Shown: positions 52,990 to 62,696 of the stretch, piece by piece | How the letters are laid out: each line of letters begins with the position of its first letter | Position numbering within the stretch: the first letter of the stretch is position 1 | DNA from: Flammeovirga kamogawensis | GTDB taxonomy: Bacteria > Bacteroidota > Bacteroidia > Cytophagales > Flammeovirgaceae | Direction of reading: 5' to 3' | DNA: 64,000 nucleotides | Assembly (NCBI RefSeq): GCF_018736065.1 | Contig: NZ_CP076128.1 | Location: forward strand, 1,054,001 to 1,118,000 | Program-made: the position numbers and the translations under genes | The notes under the pieces: generated by a model | Told to the model about the DNA's origin: nothing | Databases searched by the model: none | The model's input: the letters and a program-made list of their open reading frames with translations, nothing else

Positions 52990-55377
52990 ATGTATAAAAC
53001 AAAACTATCATTCTTAATCTTATCTCTCCTTTTGTCCTTTCAAGTAATAGGACAAACAAAAGATTACACGGTTAGTGGATTTATTAAAGATGCCACAAAT
53101 GGAGAAACCCTAATTGGTGCAACTGTCTACGCAGAAGGAACAACTGATGGCGTTGTTACTAACCCCTATGGTTTTTATTCCTTATCTCTTAAAGAAGGGG
53201 AATACAACATCATTATTAAATACATTGGTTACCAAACAACTACACAAAAAATTGTATTGGATAAAAACCAGAAATTATCTATTGAATTGCAAACAATGGA
53301 TGTTGAATTAGACGAAATTGTTGTAACTGGTGAAAGAGAAGATGCCAATGTCTCTGATGTGCAAATGAGTACCCAGAAAATGGATATAGAAACAATTCTA
53401 AAAGTCCCTGCACTTTTAGGAGAAGTTGATGTTATCAAATCTATTCAATTATTACCAGGTGTTAGTACTGTTGGTGAAGGTGCCACAGGTTTTAATGTTA
53501 GAGGTGGTGGCATAGGTCAAAACCTTGTTTTATTAGACGAAGCACCTGTTTTTAATTCATCTCACCTTTTTGGCTTTTTCTCTGTATTTAATCCTGATGC
53601 TGTAAAAGATGTCAAATTAATTAAAGGTGGTATTCCTGCACAATATGGTGGGCGTATTTCTTCTATTCTAGATGTTAGAATGAAAGAAGGAAATTCAAAA
53701 AAATTACAAGTTCAAGGAGGAATTGGTGCTATTTTCAGTAGACTAACTGTAGAAGCCCCAATTATTAAAGATAAAATGTCTTTCCTAATTGCAGGACGTA
53801 GATCTTATATAGATATTCTTGCAAAACCCTTTTTAAGTGATGATTTAGCTGGCTCGAAATTTAATTTTTGGGATTTAACTGCTAAAATCAACTATGATAT
53901 CAATGAAAATAACAAAATATTTTTATCAGGATATTGGGGGCGCGATCAATTTGGATCATCTACAGTGTTTAATTCAAGTTGGGGTAATGTAACGGGTACT
54001 TTTAGATGGAATCATTTATTTAATGATAAACTTTTCTCAAATATCACTTTCTATATTTCGGATTATGATTATGCTCTTGGTGTCTCTCAAAATGACACAG
54101 ATTCTTTTAATTGGGATTCAAGAGTAAAAACCTATTCCTTCAAACCAGAATTCACATGGTATGTAGGTAAAAACAACACCATTACTTTTGGTGGACAATC
54201 TATTGTTTATGATTTTTCTCCAGGTACAACAACAGCAACAAGTGGAGGTACTGAACTTCCTCCCTTCCAATTACAAAACCAATATGGATGGGAAAATGCT
54301 TTGTATATAGGAAATGACCAAAAAGTCTCAGAAAAAATCACTTTACAATATGGTGTAAGAGTAAGTTCATTTACGTATATGGGGCCTGTCACAACGTATG
54401 AATATCAAGATGCAGCAACTCCAAACACTAGAAAAGAGCCTATTCCAGGATCTGAGAAAGTTTATGACAATTGGGAACCTGTAGAAACTTATTATAGTGT
54501 AGAACCTCGTTTTGCTATGAAATACCAATTCAACGAGAAGAACTCTGTAAAAGCAAGCTATAATCACATGGCTCAATATATTCATTTAATCTCTAACACA
54601 ACTGCAGCATCTCCACTAGATGTTTGGTCACCAAGTACTAATAATATTAAACCTCAAGTTGGTGATCAATATGCACTTGGGTATTTTAGAAACTTTAAAG
54701 AGAATACATTCGAACTTTCTACTGAAGTTTATTATAAGCCGATGAAAAACCTTATTGATTATATAGATGGTGCAGACCTCTTATTAAATCAATATTTAGA
54801 AGGTGATTTATTAAATTCTACAGGCCAAGCATACGGTTTAGAACTTTACCTTAAAAAGAATAAAGGGCGTTTTACTGGTTGGATTAGTTACACATTAGCA
54901 AGGTCTGAACAAAAAACAGAAGGAATCAATTTAGGGGAATACTACCCTACTAGATTTGATCAGGCACATAACTTAACCGTAAGTACTTTTTATGATATCA
55001 ATGAAAGATGGTCATTATCTGGCAACTTCTCTTTTGTGACTGGTACACCAAGTACATTCCCTACTAATCAAATACAGGTACAAGGATACGGAATTCCTCA
55101 CAATGTAGATGGCGTTAGAAATAATCAAAGAATACCATACTATCATAGATTAGATGTATCTGCTACTTTAAATGGTAAAAAGAAGCCTAACAGAAGATGG
55201 GAACATTACTGGGTTTTTGGCTTTTATAATACTTACGCTCGTAAAAATCCTTATTCAATTTATTTCCAACCAGATACAGAGAGACCAGCTCAAGGCGTAC
55301 CTGCACCTAACCAAGCAATTCAACTTTCTGTAATCGGAACTATTATCCCTTCAGTATCATTCAACTTCAAATGGTAA
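52990..55377 (+). CDS. TonB-dependent receptor with carboxypeptidase-regulatory domain
   Basis: A 795-residue outer-membrane transporter. A signal peptide (1-21, ending QVIGQ) is followed by a carboxypeptidase-D regulatory-like domain (YTVSGFIKDATNGETLIGATVYAEGT), a plug (IKSIQLLPGVSTVGEGATGFNVRGGG, DAVKDVKLIKGGIPAQYGGRISS) and a long barrel ending FNFKW. The next gene, a DUF4249 lipoprotein, overlaps it. In Bacteroidota such pairs act as a surface uptake system for an unknown ligand, often iron complexes or oligomers. Confidence 0.92.
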   Translation: MYKTKLSFLILSLLLSFQVIGQTKDYTVSGFIKDATNGETLIGATVYAEGTTDGVVTNPYGFYSLSLKEGEYNIIIKYIGYQTTTQKIVLDKNQKLSIELQTMDVELDEIVVTGEREDANVSDVQMSTQKMDIETILKVPALLGEVDVIKSIQLLPGVSTVGEGATGFNVRGGGIGQNLVLLDEAPVFNSSHLFGFFSVFNPDAVKDVKLIKGGIPAQYGGRISSILDVRMKEGNSKKLQVQGGIGAIFSRLTVEAPIIKDKMSFLIAGRRSYIDILAKPFLSDDLAGSKFNFWDLTAKINYDINENNKIFLSGYWGRDQFGSSTVFNSSWGNVTGTFRWNHLFNDKLFSNITFYISDYDYALGVSQNDTDSFNWDSRVKTYSFKPEFTWYVGKNNTITFGGQSIVYDFSPGTTTATSGGTELPPFQLQNQYGWENALYIGNDQKVSEKITLQYGVRVSSFTYMGPVTTYEYQDAATPNTRKEPIPGSEKVYDNWEPVETYYSVEPRFAMKYQFNEKNSVKASYNHMAQYIHLISNTTAASPLDVWSPSTNNIKPQVGDQYALGYFRNFKENTFELSTEVYYKPMKNLIDYIDGADLLLNQYLEGDLLNSTGQAYGLELYLKKNKGRFTGWISYTLARSEQKTEGINLGEYYPTRFDQAHNLTVSTFYDINERWSLSGNFSFVTGTPSTFPTNQIQVQGYGIPHNVDGVRNNQRIPYYHRLDVSATLNGKKKPNRRWEHYWVFGFYNTYARKNPYSIYFQPDTERPAQGVPAPNQAIQLSVIGTIIPSVSFNFKW

Positions 55378-55382
55378 TTAAA

Positions 55383-56378
55383 ATGACAATCAAAAATTTT
55401 CAATATATTATCTACTTCTTTATTTTCACACTAACAGCTTGTGAAGATGTAATTACAGTAGATTTAGCAACAGGTAGACCACAAATAGTTGTAGACGGTT
55501 GGCTCAACAATAAATTTGAGACACAAAAAATACGCTTGGTCTCTACAACTGGTTATTTCAATTCTGATGCTCCCCCTTTTGTAGATAATGCAACAGTTAA
55601 AGTACATAATCTTGTAAGTAATACAACAATAGATTTTACTTATGATAAAGAAGGATACTACACATGGACCCCAGCTACATTAGCAGATACTTTAATAGTA
55701 AGACAACGCCCTTCTGATTTTGATAGAGATAGTGATGGCTTATATAATAATTATTACCGTTTAGAAGTAACTGCAGAATTTACAGGTGTAGATGTACATT
55801 TTGAAGCATTTACTTCTTTAGAGAGAACACCAATAATTGACTCTCTCACATTCAAAACTCAAGAAGCTTCTGATGATTATCCAGAAGTGATTTATGGAGA
55901 GCTTTGGGCAAAAGATTTTGCTGGGCCTGCTGATTGCTATTGGATAAAAACATGGAAAAATGATTCTCTTCTTAATAAATCTAATGAAATGTCTCTTGCT
56001 TTTGACATTACACCTGGAAGAAGTGATTATGGAGATGTAATTGAAGAAGACACTTACTTTATCCCTCCAGTAAGAAATAGTATTAACCCAAGACTGTCTG
56101 ATGATGAGCAAGAAGCGAAGAAACCACTCTATCAAATTAACGATTCAGTATATTGTGAAATTCACTCTATGACAGAAAATGCATTTGATTTTATGAGTCA
56201 AGCTAAATCACAAATGTCAAATGGAGGGCTTTTTGCTACACCATTAGCAAATGTCCCATCAAATATTCTTGCTTTAGATAGTAAAAGTGATGGTTTAGTT
56301 GTAGGAGTTTTTTGTGGGTCTGCAATATCTAGCAAAGGATTTCGTATTAAAACTAAGCCCCCTTACGAAGAAAAGTAA
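55383..56378 (+). CDS. DUF4249 lipoprotein, partner of the TonB receptor
   Basis: About 331 residues from the ATG at 55383, which gives a lipoprotein signal with lipobox LTAC (YFFIFTLTACEDV). An ATG at 55371 overlaps the receptor stop and is also possible. The mature part is a beta-rich DUF4249 protein (PQIVVDGWLNNKFETQKIRLVSTTGYF). It is probably surface or periplasm-facing and assists the receptor encoded directly upstream. Function beyond that is unknown. Confidence 0.88.
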   Translation: MTIKNFQYIIYFFIFTLTACEDVITVDLATGRPQIVVDGWLNNKFETQKIRLVSTTGYFNSDAPPFVDNATVKVHNLVSNTTIDFTYDKEGYYTWTPATLADTLIVRQRPSDFDRDSDGLYNNYYRLEVTAEFTGVDVHFEAFTSLERTPIIDSLTFKTQEASDDYPEVIYGELWAKDFAGPADCYWIKTWKNDSLLNKSNEMSLAFDITPGRSDYGDVIEEDTYFIPPVRNSINPRLSDDEQEAKKPLYQINDSVYCEIHSMTENAFDFMSQAKSQMSNGGLFATPLANVPSNILALDSKSDGLVVGVFCGSAISSKGFRIKTKPPYEEK

Positions 56379-56420
56379 TATAACGGGGTAAGTTATATAA
56401 TAGACAATAGATTTTTTATT

Positions 56421-58307
56421 ATGTCAATTCAACAAGAAGTTGATAAATATACACCCTCCCGCGAACGCGTTGAAGGTTATTATTCAGAGAATTTCAAACG
56501 ATTAGATCGTGCAATGCAGTACACCCTTTTGGGAATGTTCACTTTAGCGATCGGGTTATCTTTTGAATCTGGAAATTGGATTTTGGCACTAGGTCTTGCT
56601 ATTGCAAGTAGTGTTGTCTATTTCATTTTATTGTATTCTGGAACAAGTGCTACTACCCCTAGATATGTATTGGCACTTACTTTTTTCCTGTTCCAATTAC
56701 AATATTTAATTGTAGCCCCCCACACGCCATATGCTCAATTTGCTTTCTTTGGTGTTCTAGCATTAATCACGCTATACCAAAGTTGGACTTTAATTACGGT
56801 GTATTTTATGATGACCTTATTGATGTATATATCAATGGCATTATTAGGTACAGATATGTGGCTAACAGAATTGATTAATACAAGTATTGAAACTCGCTCT
56901 TTTAGAGGGTTAGTTTCTGTACCTCTTGTAACTCTGTTTTTCTATGGTGTTTGTATGTTTATTTCAAATCAATTAAAAAAACAATCTTTTAGAAATGCAC
57001 GTTATGCAATTTTTCTTGAAGATCAAATGCATATTGAAGAGAACACAAAACTTGCACAAGATATAGAAAATGGAAAGTTATACGAAGATTACGACATACA
57101 TGAAAATGACATTCTTGGTAATCTTTTAATATCCATGAGAGATCAAGTAAGAATTCAGAAAGAAAATGTAGAGAGTCAAGGGTGGATTGCCTCTGGTTTA
57201 TCTTCTATTTCAGAACTACTACTATCTGTAAAAGACATCAAGAAGTTAAGTACAAAAACACTTAGGGAAATTACAGAGTATATGCAGGCTTCTTTAGGAG
57301 CATTTTATTTATACAATGTAGAAACTGAAAAACTTGAGATTACTGCTTGTTATAGTCAACACAGAAGAAAAAAAGTTGGAGACACATATAACAAGGGTGA
57401 AGGGCAAGTTGGAGAAGTGTTTCTAAAAAACTCACCAACTCTAATAGAATCTATTCCTGACGACTATACTCCTATTCAATCAGGATTAGGTGAAGCGCTT
57501 CCTAAAAATATCTACATTGTTCCTTTAGCTATTAAAAATGATGTTGTTGGCGTAATTGAGGTAGCTTCGTTAAAAGGTTTTAGTGAACAAGAAAAATCTC
57601 TTTTAATAGAAATTGCTCCATCTATTGCTCTTACCATAAGAACTATAAATTCTACAGTAAGAACCAATGAACTCCTTGATGAATCTCAGAGAACAAATGA
57701 GCAGTTGACATTAAAAGAAGAATCGCTCAAAGAAAATATGTTGCTTTTAGAAGACACTAAAAGAGAGATGGAAATAAAACAGCAACAGTTAGAAGCTCAA
57801 GAAGAGGAAAGTTTACTATTCTTTGAAAGAGCAATGGATGCGATGATTGCTTTTGATGAAAATGGCAACATTTTAAGATTAAACCCTGCAGCATCTCATA
57901 TTTTCCAAATAGGGATTGTTGCAGACGGACAAAACATTCAAGATGTTCTAGGTAAAACATATGATAGAGCACTAAATAATAGGAAAACAATGAAACTGAA
58001 GCGTACTTCTGGCGAAGTGTTTACTGCTTTAGTATTTATTACTGAAATTACTACAAATAATGAGCTAAGAAGAATAGCTTATATTCAAGATATTTCTGAT
58101 CAAGATAAAAAAGAAAAAGAGTTAAGGATTTTATTAGACAAGGCTCAAATCAGAAATGAACAATTGGCTGAGCAAGAAAAAGCCATGAAAGAAAGCTTGA
58201 TGATGATGATTAATACAAAATCTGAATTAAATACCGCTCAGAAAAGAGTTGTTGAACTCGAAGTTGAAATTGGTAAGCTTCATCAAGAATTAAGAAAAAA
58301 GAATTAA
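56421..58307 (+). CDS. Membrane sensor protein with GAF and PAS domains, no visible output domain
   Basis: A 628-residue protein with about six membrane helices in residues 30-190, a HAMP/linker region, a GAF domain (about 255-425, with HRRKKVGDTYNKGEGQVGEVF and VPLAIKNDVVGVIEVASL), a coiled coil (430-480), a PAS domain (about 480-580: FERAMDAMIAFDENGNILRLNPAASHIF) and a second coiled coil to the C-terminus. There is no kinase, cyclase or phosphatase domain. It may signal through partner proteins. Seven bases later the flavin reductase gene begins, so they may be co-transcribed. Confidence 0.82.
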   Translation: MSIQQEVDKYTPSRERVEGYYSENFKRLDRAMQYTLLGMFTLAIGLSFESGNWILALGLAIASSVVYFILLYSGTSATTPRYVLALTFFLFQLQYLIVAPHTPYAQFAFFGVLALITLYQSWTLITVYFMMTLLMYISMALLGTDMWLTELINTSIETRSFRGLVSVPLVTLFFYGVCMFISNQLKKQSFRNARYAIFLEDQMHIEENTKLAQDIENGKLYEDYDIHENDILGNLLISMRDQVRIQKENVESQGWIASGLSSISELLLSVKDIKKLSTKTLREITEYMQASLGAFYLYNVETEKLEITACYSQHRRKKVGDTYNKGEGQVGEVFLKNSPTLIESIPDDYTPIQSGLGEALPKNIYIVPLAIKNDVVGVIEVASLKGFSEQEKSLLIEIAPSIALTIRTINSTVRTNELLDESQRTNEQLTLKEESLKENMLLLEDTKREMEIKQQQLEAQEEESLLFFERAMDAMIAFDENGNILRLNPAASHIFQIGIVADGQNIQDVLGKTYDRALNNRKTMKLKRTSGEVFTALVFITEITTNNELRRIAYIQDISDQDKKEKELRILLDKAQIRNEQLAEQEKAMKESLMMMINTKSELNTAQKRVVELEVEIGKLHQELRKKN

Positions 58308-58314
58308 ACGATCA

Positions 58315-58812
58315 ATGCAAACAAAAACAATGGATACAACTTTATTTAAAGCAGCCATGAGACACCTTACAGCTACAGTTACAGTTGTAAGTACAAATGG
58401 AGTTGCTGGTAAAAATGGCATCACTGCTACAGCCGTATCCTCTTTATCAGACACACCACCTAGCTTAGTAGTATGTGTAAACAAAAAAAGTGATTTTCAC
58501 GATCAAGTAACTAAAAATAAAGTTTTTTCAGTGCATATACTTTCTGAGGAAATGACTGAGATTTCTAATTGTTTTGCTGGTTACAAAGGACTTCAAGGTG
58601 AAGATAAATTTTCTATGGGTGAATGGACACTAGAAAACAACTTCTATAATCTTAATAAAGCACTTGTAAATATACATTGTGAACTTGCAGAAAGTCACAA
58701 TGGTTTTTCTCACAGTATTTTTGTTGGGAAAATGATCGATATTGAGTTGAATGAAGAGAATGAAGATAAACCTCTTCTATACGGACAAGGAAATTACACT
58801 ACAATTAAATAA
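58315..58812 (+). CDS. Flavin reductase-like FMN-binding protein
   Basis: A 165-residue split-barrel flavoprotein of the flavin-reductase family. Motifs are MRHLTATVTVVSTNG, NGITATAVSSLSDTPPSLVVCVNKKSDFHD (FMN-binding loop) and FSVHILSEEMTEISNCFAG. It transfers hydride from NAD(P)H to FMN or works with a monooxygenase partner, not seen nearby. An ATG at 58330 (MDTTLFKAAMRH) is an alternative start. Downstream is a terminator-like inverted repeat. Confidence 0.88.
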   Translation: MQTKTMDTTLFKAAMRHLTATVTVVSTNGVAGKNGITATAVSSLSDTPPSLVVCVNKKSDFHDQVTKNKVFSVHILSEEMTEISNCFAGYKGLQGEDKFSMGEWTLENNFYNLNKALVNIHCELAESHNGFSHSIFVGKMIDIELNEENEDKPLLYGQGNYTTIK

Positions 58813-59178
58813 TAATAGTTCAATTTAGGCTACATAGGTAAATACTGTGTTTTTCTAAGTTGAACTTTTTTTATGCAAATCTTTGAATAATCTTTTATCA
58901 CTATTCTTTCAAAACGTGAAAATTTTCATACTTTTTTGCATTAATTCAAGATAGTCTTTTTGTCTATAATTAAAAAAAGATAAAATAATGCTTGATTTTA
59001 AGATTCATTATTAGTTTATTTATGTAATGGAACTATTATTAACTATTAATGACATAGTTTTATTCCTATTTTCAGAAGGTAAATAAACACTATTATAAAA
59101 GAAGGAATTGCACATTTTGTATAACTAATGTCTAACCCAACAGCTAGTACTGTAGTTATTTCTCCTTTTTAATTACAA
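58813..59178 (+). other. Intergenic region with terminator-like repeat upstream of the AraC gene
   Basis: This 366-base AT-rich region holds an inverted repeat GTTCAATTTAG / CTAAGTTGAAC (about 58818-58866, one mismatch) followed by a T-run, which should end the flavin reductase transcript. The rest shows no gene. A promoter for the AraC regulator must lie here but no consensus -7 element is evident. Confidence 0.5.
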
Positions 59179-60108
59179 ATGACTATGATTGAAGATTACA
59201 ACAAAATCATCGAATCTTTAAACATCAAGTTTATAAGATCGAACAGCTTAAATGTTATCCGCTCTGTAAAAGTTTCTAACTTTTATGATGTCCAAAACAC
59301 TTTAATTCAAGTTAAAGAGGGTGTTATCGCAATTAGCGAAAATGAAGTTGCTCACAAAGGCGATTTGGTATTTATACCTGGAGGTAAATCTGTAGAGATT
59401 GCTTTTGGTAATACTGACGTTACTGAAGTAACTAATGAAAGCTTTATCAATGATAGAGATTCTTATTTAAGAAAAATCACTGATGATGTTTCTATTCACA
59501 CAATTCAGACGAGTTTTACATCTGTAACATTTGATGCTAAAGCATTTGATTCTGTAAACTTCTTCAATTCTTTAGACATCCCTCCTTTTGTTATTCCTTG
59601 TCAAGATGTTGTAAACGAAGCAATCAATAAAATTTACAAAGAATCTTTAGGTGAAAAAGCTGGCAAAGATAGAATTGCTACTAACTTAACTGAATATGCA
59701 GTTATTGAAGTATTCCGCCATGTTTTAGAAAACAAATTATTTGTAGAGCAAATTGCTACAAATAGTAACTACTTTAAAGATCCTCGTCTTATTGATATCT
59801 TTAATTTTATCAAAGACAATCTTTCAAGTGATTTATCAAATAAAATATTAGCCAATGTAGCTAATGTATCGGAAGATTATGTTGGTCAGTATTTCAAAAT
59901 GTTGACAGGTATTAATCCTCAAGATTACATTGAATACCAAAGAATGGAAAAAGCCGTAGAATTACTACGTACTTCTAGAAAAAGTATTCGTGCTATTGGT
60001 TCTGAAGTTGGCTATAAAGATACAGCTTACTTCTGTAGAAGATTTAAAATGATGTTCAGAATTCCTGCAGGAAAAATGAGAAGAAGAGACTCATTAATGA
60101 ACGTCTAA
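59179..60108 (+). CDS. AraC-family transcriptional regulator
   Basis: A 309-residue regulator with an N-terminal cupin-like domain (IQVKEGVIAISENEVAHKGDLVFIPGGKSVEIAFG) and a C-terminal AraC helix-turn-helix pair (about 205-305: ILANVANVSEDYVGQYFKMLTGINPQDYIEYQRMEKAVELL and SIRAIGSEVGYKDTAYFCRRFKMMF). It probably responds to a small ligand in the cupin pocket; target genes are unknown. Transcribed singly with a terminator behind it. The start MTMIEDY at 59179 has a second ATG at 59185. Confidence 0.9.
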   Translation: MTMIEDYNKIIESLNIKFIRSNSLNVIRSVKVSNFYDVQNTLIQVKEGVIAISENEVAHKGDLVFIPGGKSVEIAFGNTDVTEVTNESFINDRDSYLRKITDDVSIHTIQTSFTSVTFDAKAFDSVNFFNSLDIPPFVIPCQDVVNEAINKIYKESLGEKAGKDRIATNLTEYAVIEVFRHVLENKLFVEQIATNSNYFKDPRLIDIFNFIKDNLSSDLSNKILANVANVSEDYVGQYFKMLTGINPQDYIEYQRMEKAVELLRTSRKSIRAIGSEVGYKDTAYFCRRFKMMFRIPAGKMRRRDSLMNV

Positions 60109-60127
60109 GTAATAGATACAAAAAGCA

Positions 60128-60161
60128 AAGGTCCAGAAGTTAAATTTTGGACCTTTTTTTT
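60128..60161 (+). terminator. Terminator after the AraC gene
   Basis: AAAGGTCCA pairs with TGGACCTTT (60128-60136 with 60148-60156), followed by a T-run. Confidence 0.88.
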
Positions 60162-60323
60162 GTGTTAAATTTCAAACAATAGTCCTTCCTATCAGTTTAA
60201 ATCAGAAGTTATAGTTGAAAGAAATTAAGCAATTTAATTACTAACAATATTCAACCAATAGCATATACTACTATTTTGAGAGGCTTTAATCACCTTTTAT
60301 AATTCTTAATTAAAATTAATCTG

Positions 60324-60331
60324 TATTTTTG
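60324..60331 (+). promoter_or_regulatory. Promoter -7 element of ispG
   Basis: TATTTTTG matches TAnnTTTG and gives a short leader of about 15 bases before the ATG at 60351. Confidence 0.55.
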
Positions 60332-60350
60332 CCTCAAATAATCATTCCAA

Positions 60351-62333
60351 ATGAAAAAAGAAGAGATACAAGCAAATTTATATTGTGACAATATTAACGC
60401 GTACGAAAGAAGAACTACCGTTACCGTAAAAATAGGAAATGTACCTATGGGTGGAACCAACCCAATTAGAGTACAATCTATGACAACTGTTGACACAATG
60501 GATACTGAAGGATCAATCGAAGAAGTAATTCGTATGGTTGATTCTGGATGTGAGTACGTGAGAATTACTGCACCAAGTATTAAAGAAGCTGAAAACCTTC
60601 AAAATATAAAAGATGGATTATTAGCAAGAGGATATAACGTTCCTTTAGTTGCTGATATACATTTTACTCCAAATGCCGCAGAAGTTGCTGCTCGAATTGT
60701 TGAAAAAGTTCGTATCAACCCTGGAAATTACGCAGATAAGAAGAAGTTTGATTTCATTGAGTACGATGATGCTACTTATCAAGAAGAATTAGAACGAATT
60801 AGAGAACGCTTTATTCCTTTAGTAGAGATATGCAAGGAACATGGAACAGCAATGAGAATTGGAACAAACCATGGTTCATTGTCTGATCGTATCTTAAGTA
60901 GATATGGAGACACCCCACTAGGAATGGTAGAATCTGCTCTTGAATTCTTGAGAATTTGTAATGATCTTGACTACCATGAGATTGTTCTATCTATGAAAGC
61001 AAGTAACACACAAGTAATGGTACAAGCATACCGTTTATTGGTGCAAAAAATGAACGAAGAAGGTTTAAAACCTTACCCGTTACATTTAGGTGTTACAGAA
61101 GCAGGTGACGGCGAAGATGGTAGAGTAAAATCTGCTGTTGGTATAGGTACTTTATTAGAAGATGGGCTTGGTGATACTGTACGTGTTTCATTAACTGAGG
61201 CACCTGAAGCAGAAGCACCTGTTGCAGAATCTTTAATCAACCGTTATGACCATAGAGCTGATAATAGTTCTCCTATTGTAACTAATATTAGTGTATCTCC
61301 TAAAAATCCTTTCAAATACGAAAGAAGAAAAACTAAAGAAGTTGAGAACTTTGGTGACCATAATGTACCAAGAGTAATTGCTGATTTTAGTAAGGTTAAT
61401 ACTATAGAAATGTCAGACCTTAAAAATATTGGACACCACTATTTACCTGCTACAGATAAGTGGGGAATGTCTGACCATGGGGCTGACTACATATACACTG
61501 GAGCTGAAACATTACCTTTTATGGCTCCAAATGGGTTAAAAAATATTATAGATGCAACTGTTTGGAATGACCAATCTGCAGCAGTGCCTCTATTTGAAGT
61601 AGATGCATTCTTTAACGCGAATGAAGTTCACCCTACAATTAATTTTGTTAGAGGAACATTTAATGCCTTCACTCCTGTTGTTCTTTCTGAATTAGCTGCG
61701 TATAATAATGTAGTTCTTATTTTACATACAAATAACGAACACGCAATGCCAGAACTTAGAGCTTCTCTTTTCAAATTTTACACAGAAAATTTACAATTAC
61801 CTGTTGTGATTGAGAGAGAATATAATAAAGTTGATGCTGATCAACTTCAACTTTACAGTTCAACAGATATTGGCGGACTATTAATAGATGGCCTTGGTGA
61901 TGGAGCATTATTAAAACCTTTAGCATCGTCTGACAGAAATGACCTTTTGGAAAACATTAAGGTGAGTAATAGATTGGCCTTTGGTATTCTTCAAGCAGCT
62001 CGTACTAGAATGACAAAAACAGAATACATTTCTTGTCCTTCTTGTGGTAGAACACTATTTGATTTACAGGAGACTACAGCTATGATCCGTAAAAGAACAG
62101 ACCACCTTAAAGGGGTGAAAATTGGAATTATGGGCTGTATTGTAAACGGACCGGGCGAAATGGCAGATGCAGATTACGGTTATGTTGGATCTGGTAAAGG
62201 AAAAATTACCTTATATAGAGGACAGGAAGTAGTAAAAAGATCTGTTCCTGAAGCAAATGCAGTAGATGAATTAATTAATTTAATTGACGAAGATGGTAAT
62301 TGGTTTGCTCCATCAGATGATCTTTTAAATTAG
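60351..62333 (+). CDS. ispG: 4-hydroxy-3-methylbut-2-en-1-yl diphosphate synthase (long form with insertion domain)
   Basis: A 660-residue MEP-pathway enzyme converting MEcPP to HMBPP with a 4Fe-4S cluster. The N-terminal TIM barrel has VPMGGTNPIRVQSMTTVDTMD, VPLVADIHFTPNAAEVAA and VRINPGNYAD. A large insertion (about 290-540) separates it from the C-terminal cluster domain, as in plant and Bacteroidota IspG. The ligands are Cys562 and Cys565 (SCPSCGRT), Cys596 (GIMGCIVNGPGEM) and Glu603. A leader of 20 bases and a terminator behind it make it monocistronic. Confidence 0.96.
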   Translation: MKKEEIQANLYCDNINAYERRTTVTVKIGNVPMGGTNPIRVQSMTTVDTMDTEGSIEEVIRMVDSGCEYVRITAPSIKEAENLQNIKDGLLARGYNVPLVADIHFTPNAAEVAARIVEKVRINPGNYADKKKFDFIEYDDATYQEELERIRERFIPLVEICKEHGTAMRIGTNHGSLSDRILSRYGDTPLGMVESALEFLRICNDLDYHEIVLSMKASNTQVMVQAYRLLVQKMNEEGLKPYPLHLGVTEAGDGEDGRVKSAVGIGTLLEDGLGDTVRVSLTEAPEAEAPVAESLINRYDHRADNSSPIVTNISVSPKNPFKYERRKTKEVENFGDHNVPRVIADFSKVNTIEMSDLKNIGHHYLPATDKWGMSDHGADYIYTGAETLPFMAPNGLKNIIDATVWNDQSAAVPLFEVDAFFNANEVHPTINFVRGTFNAFTPVVLSELAAYNNVVLILHTNNEHAMPELRASLFKFYTENLQLPVVIEREYNKVDADQLQLYSSTDIGGLLIDGLGDGALLKPLASSDRNDLLENIKVSNRLAFGILQAARTRMTKTEYISCPSCGRTLFDLQETTAMIRKRTDHLKGVKIGIMGCIVNGPGEMADADYGYVGSGKGKITLYRGQEVVKRSVPEANAVDELINLIDEDGNWFAPSDDLLN

Positions 62334-62353
62334 TAAAATCATATTTTTAAATT

Positions 62354-62406
62354 AATAAGAGAGTTAAGAACAGATTTAAATTGTTTTTAACTCTCTTATT
62401 TTTTTA
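62354..62406 (+). terminator. Terminator after ispG
   Basis: AATAAGAGAGTTAA (62354-62367) pairs with TTAACTCTCTTATT (62387-62400), followed by T6. Confidence 0.92.
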
Positions 62407-62547
62407 TGATTCCTGAGTTTTGACGCTATTAAATCCACTTATTAAAAAGAGTATTTATCACCTAAGAAGTCATCCAATCAGTGCTGTTACTTTAAAGAAA
62501 TTAACAGCTAAACAGCTACAAATCTTCATTTTATAAGAATAAATTCT

Positions 62548-62555
62548 TACCTTTG
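62548..62555 (+). promoter_or_regulatory. Promoter -7 element of rpsA
   Basis: TACCTTTG matches TAnnTTTG. The predicted start lies at about 62560, right at the base of the first leader hairpin. Confidence 0.6.
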
Positions 62556-62559
62556 CATG

Positions 62560-62688
62560 CTGAATTATACGTACTAGCTCTATAATTCAGAGTGATTTCC
62601 ACGTACTAGCTCTGTAAATCACACAATATCAATATTTTAAATTATATCTCTTTCGTGACAGCACTAGCGGAAGAGCGTAAACAGTGCT
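62560..62688 (+). promoter_or_regulatory. rpsA leader: two hairpins with identical loops plus a third before the start codon
   Basis: Hairpin 1: CTGAATTATA (62560-62569) with TATAATTCAG (62581-62590), 10 bp. Hairpin 2: GTGATTT (62592-62598) with AAATCAC (62616-62622). Both present the same 13-base string ACGTACTAGCTCT (62569-62581 and 62601-62613) in the loop or loop edge. Hairpin 3: AGCACT (62660-62665) with AGTGCT (62683-62688), 9 bases before the ATG. The stems differ in sequence while the loop is kept, so the loop seems to be the recognised element. An autoregulatory site for S1 is the likely role (inference). Confidence 0.65.
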
Positions 62689-62696
62689 TTATTATT

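Larger units (their letters stand above)
62334..62696 (+). other. Intergenic region between ispG and rpsA
   Basis: This 363-base region holds the ispG terminator, the rpsA promoter and the structured rpsA leader, all listed separately. No gene is seen. A loose inverted repeat GCTGTTAC / TTAACAGC lies near 62480-62510. Confidence 0.6.

Noticed and set aside
62569-62613. A short direct repeat (ACGTACTAGCTCT twice) that might suggest a CRISPR-like or mobile-element repeat.
   Set aside because: Only two copies exist, each inside a hairpin in a gene leader; they are better explained as RNA structure.
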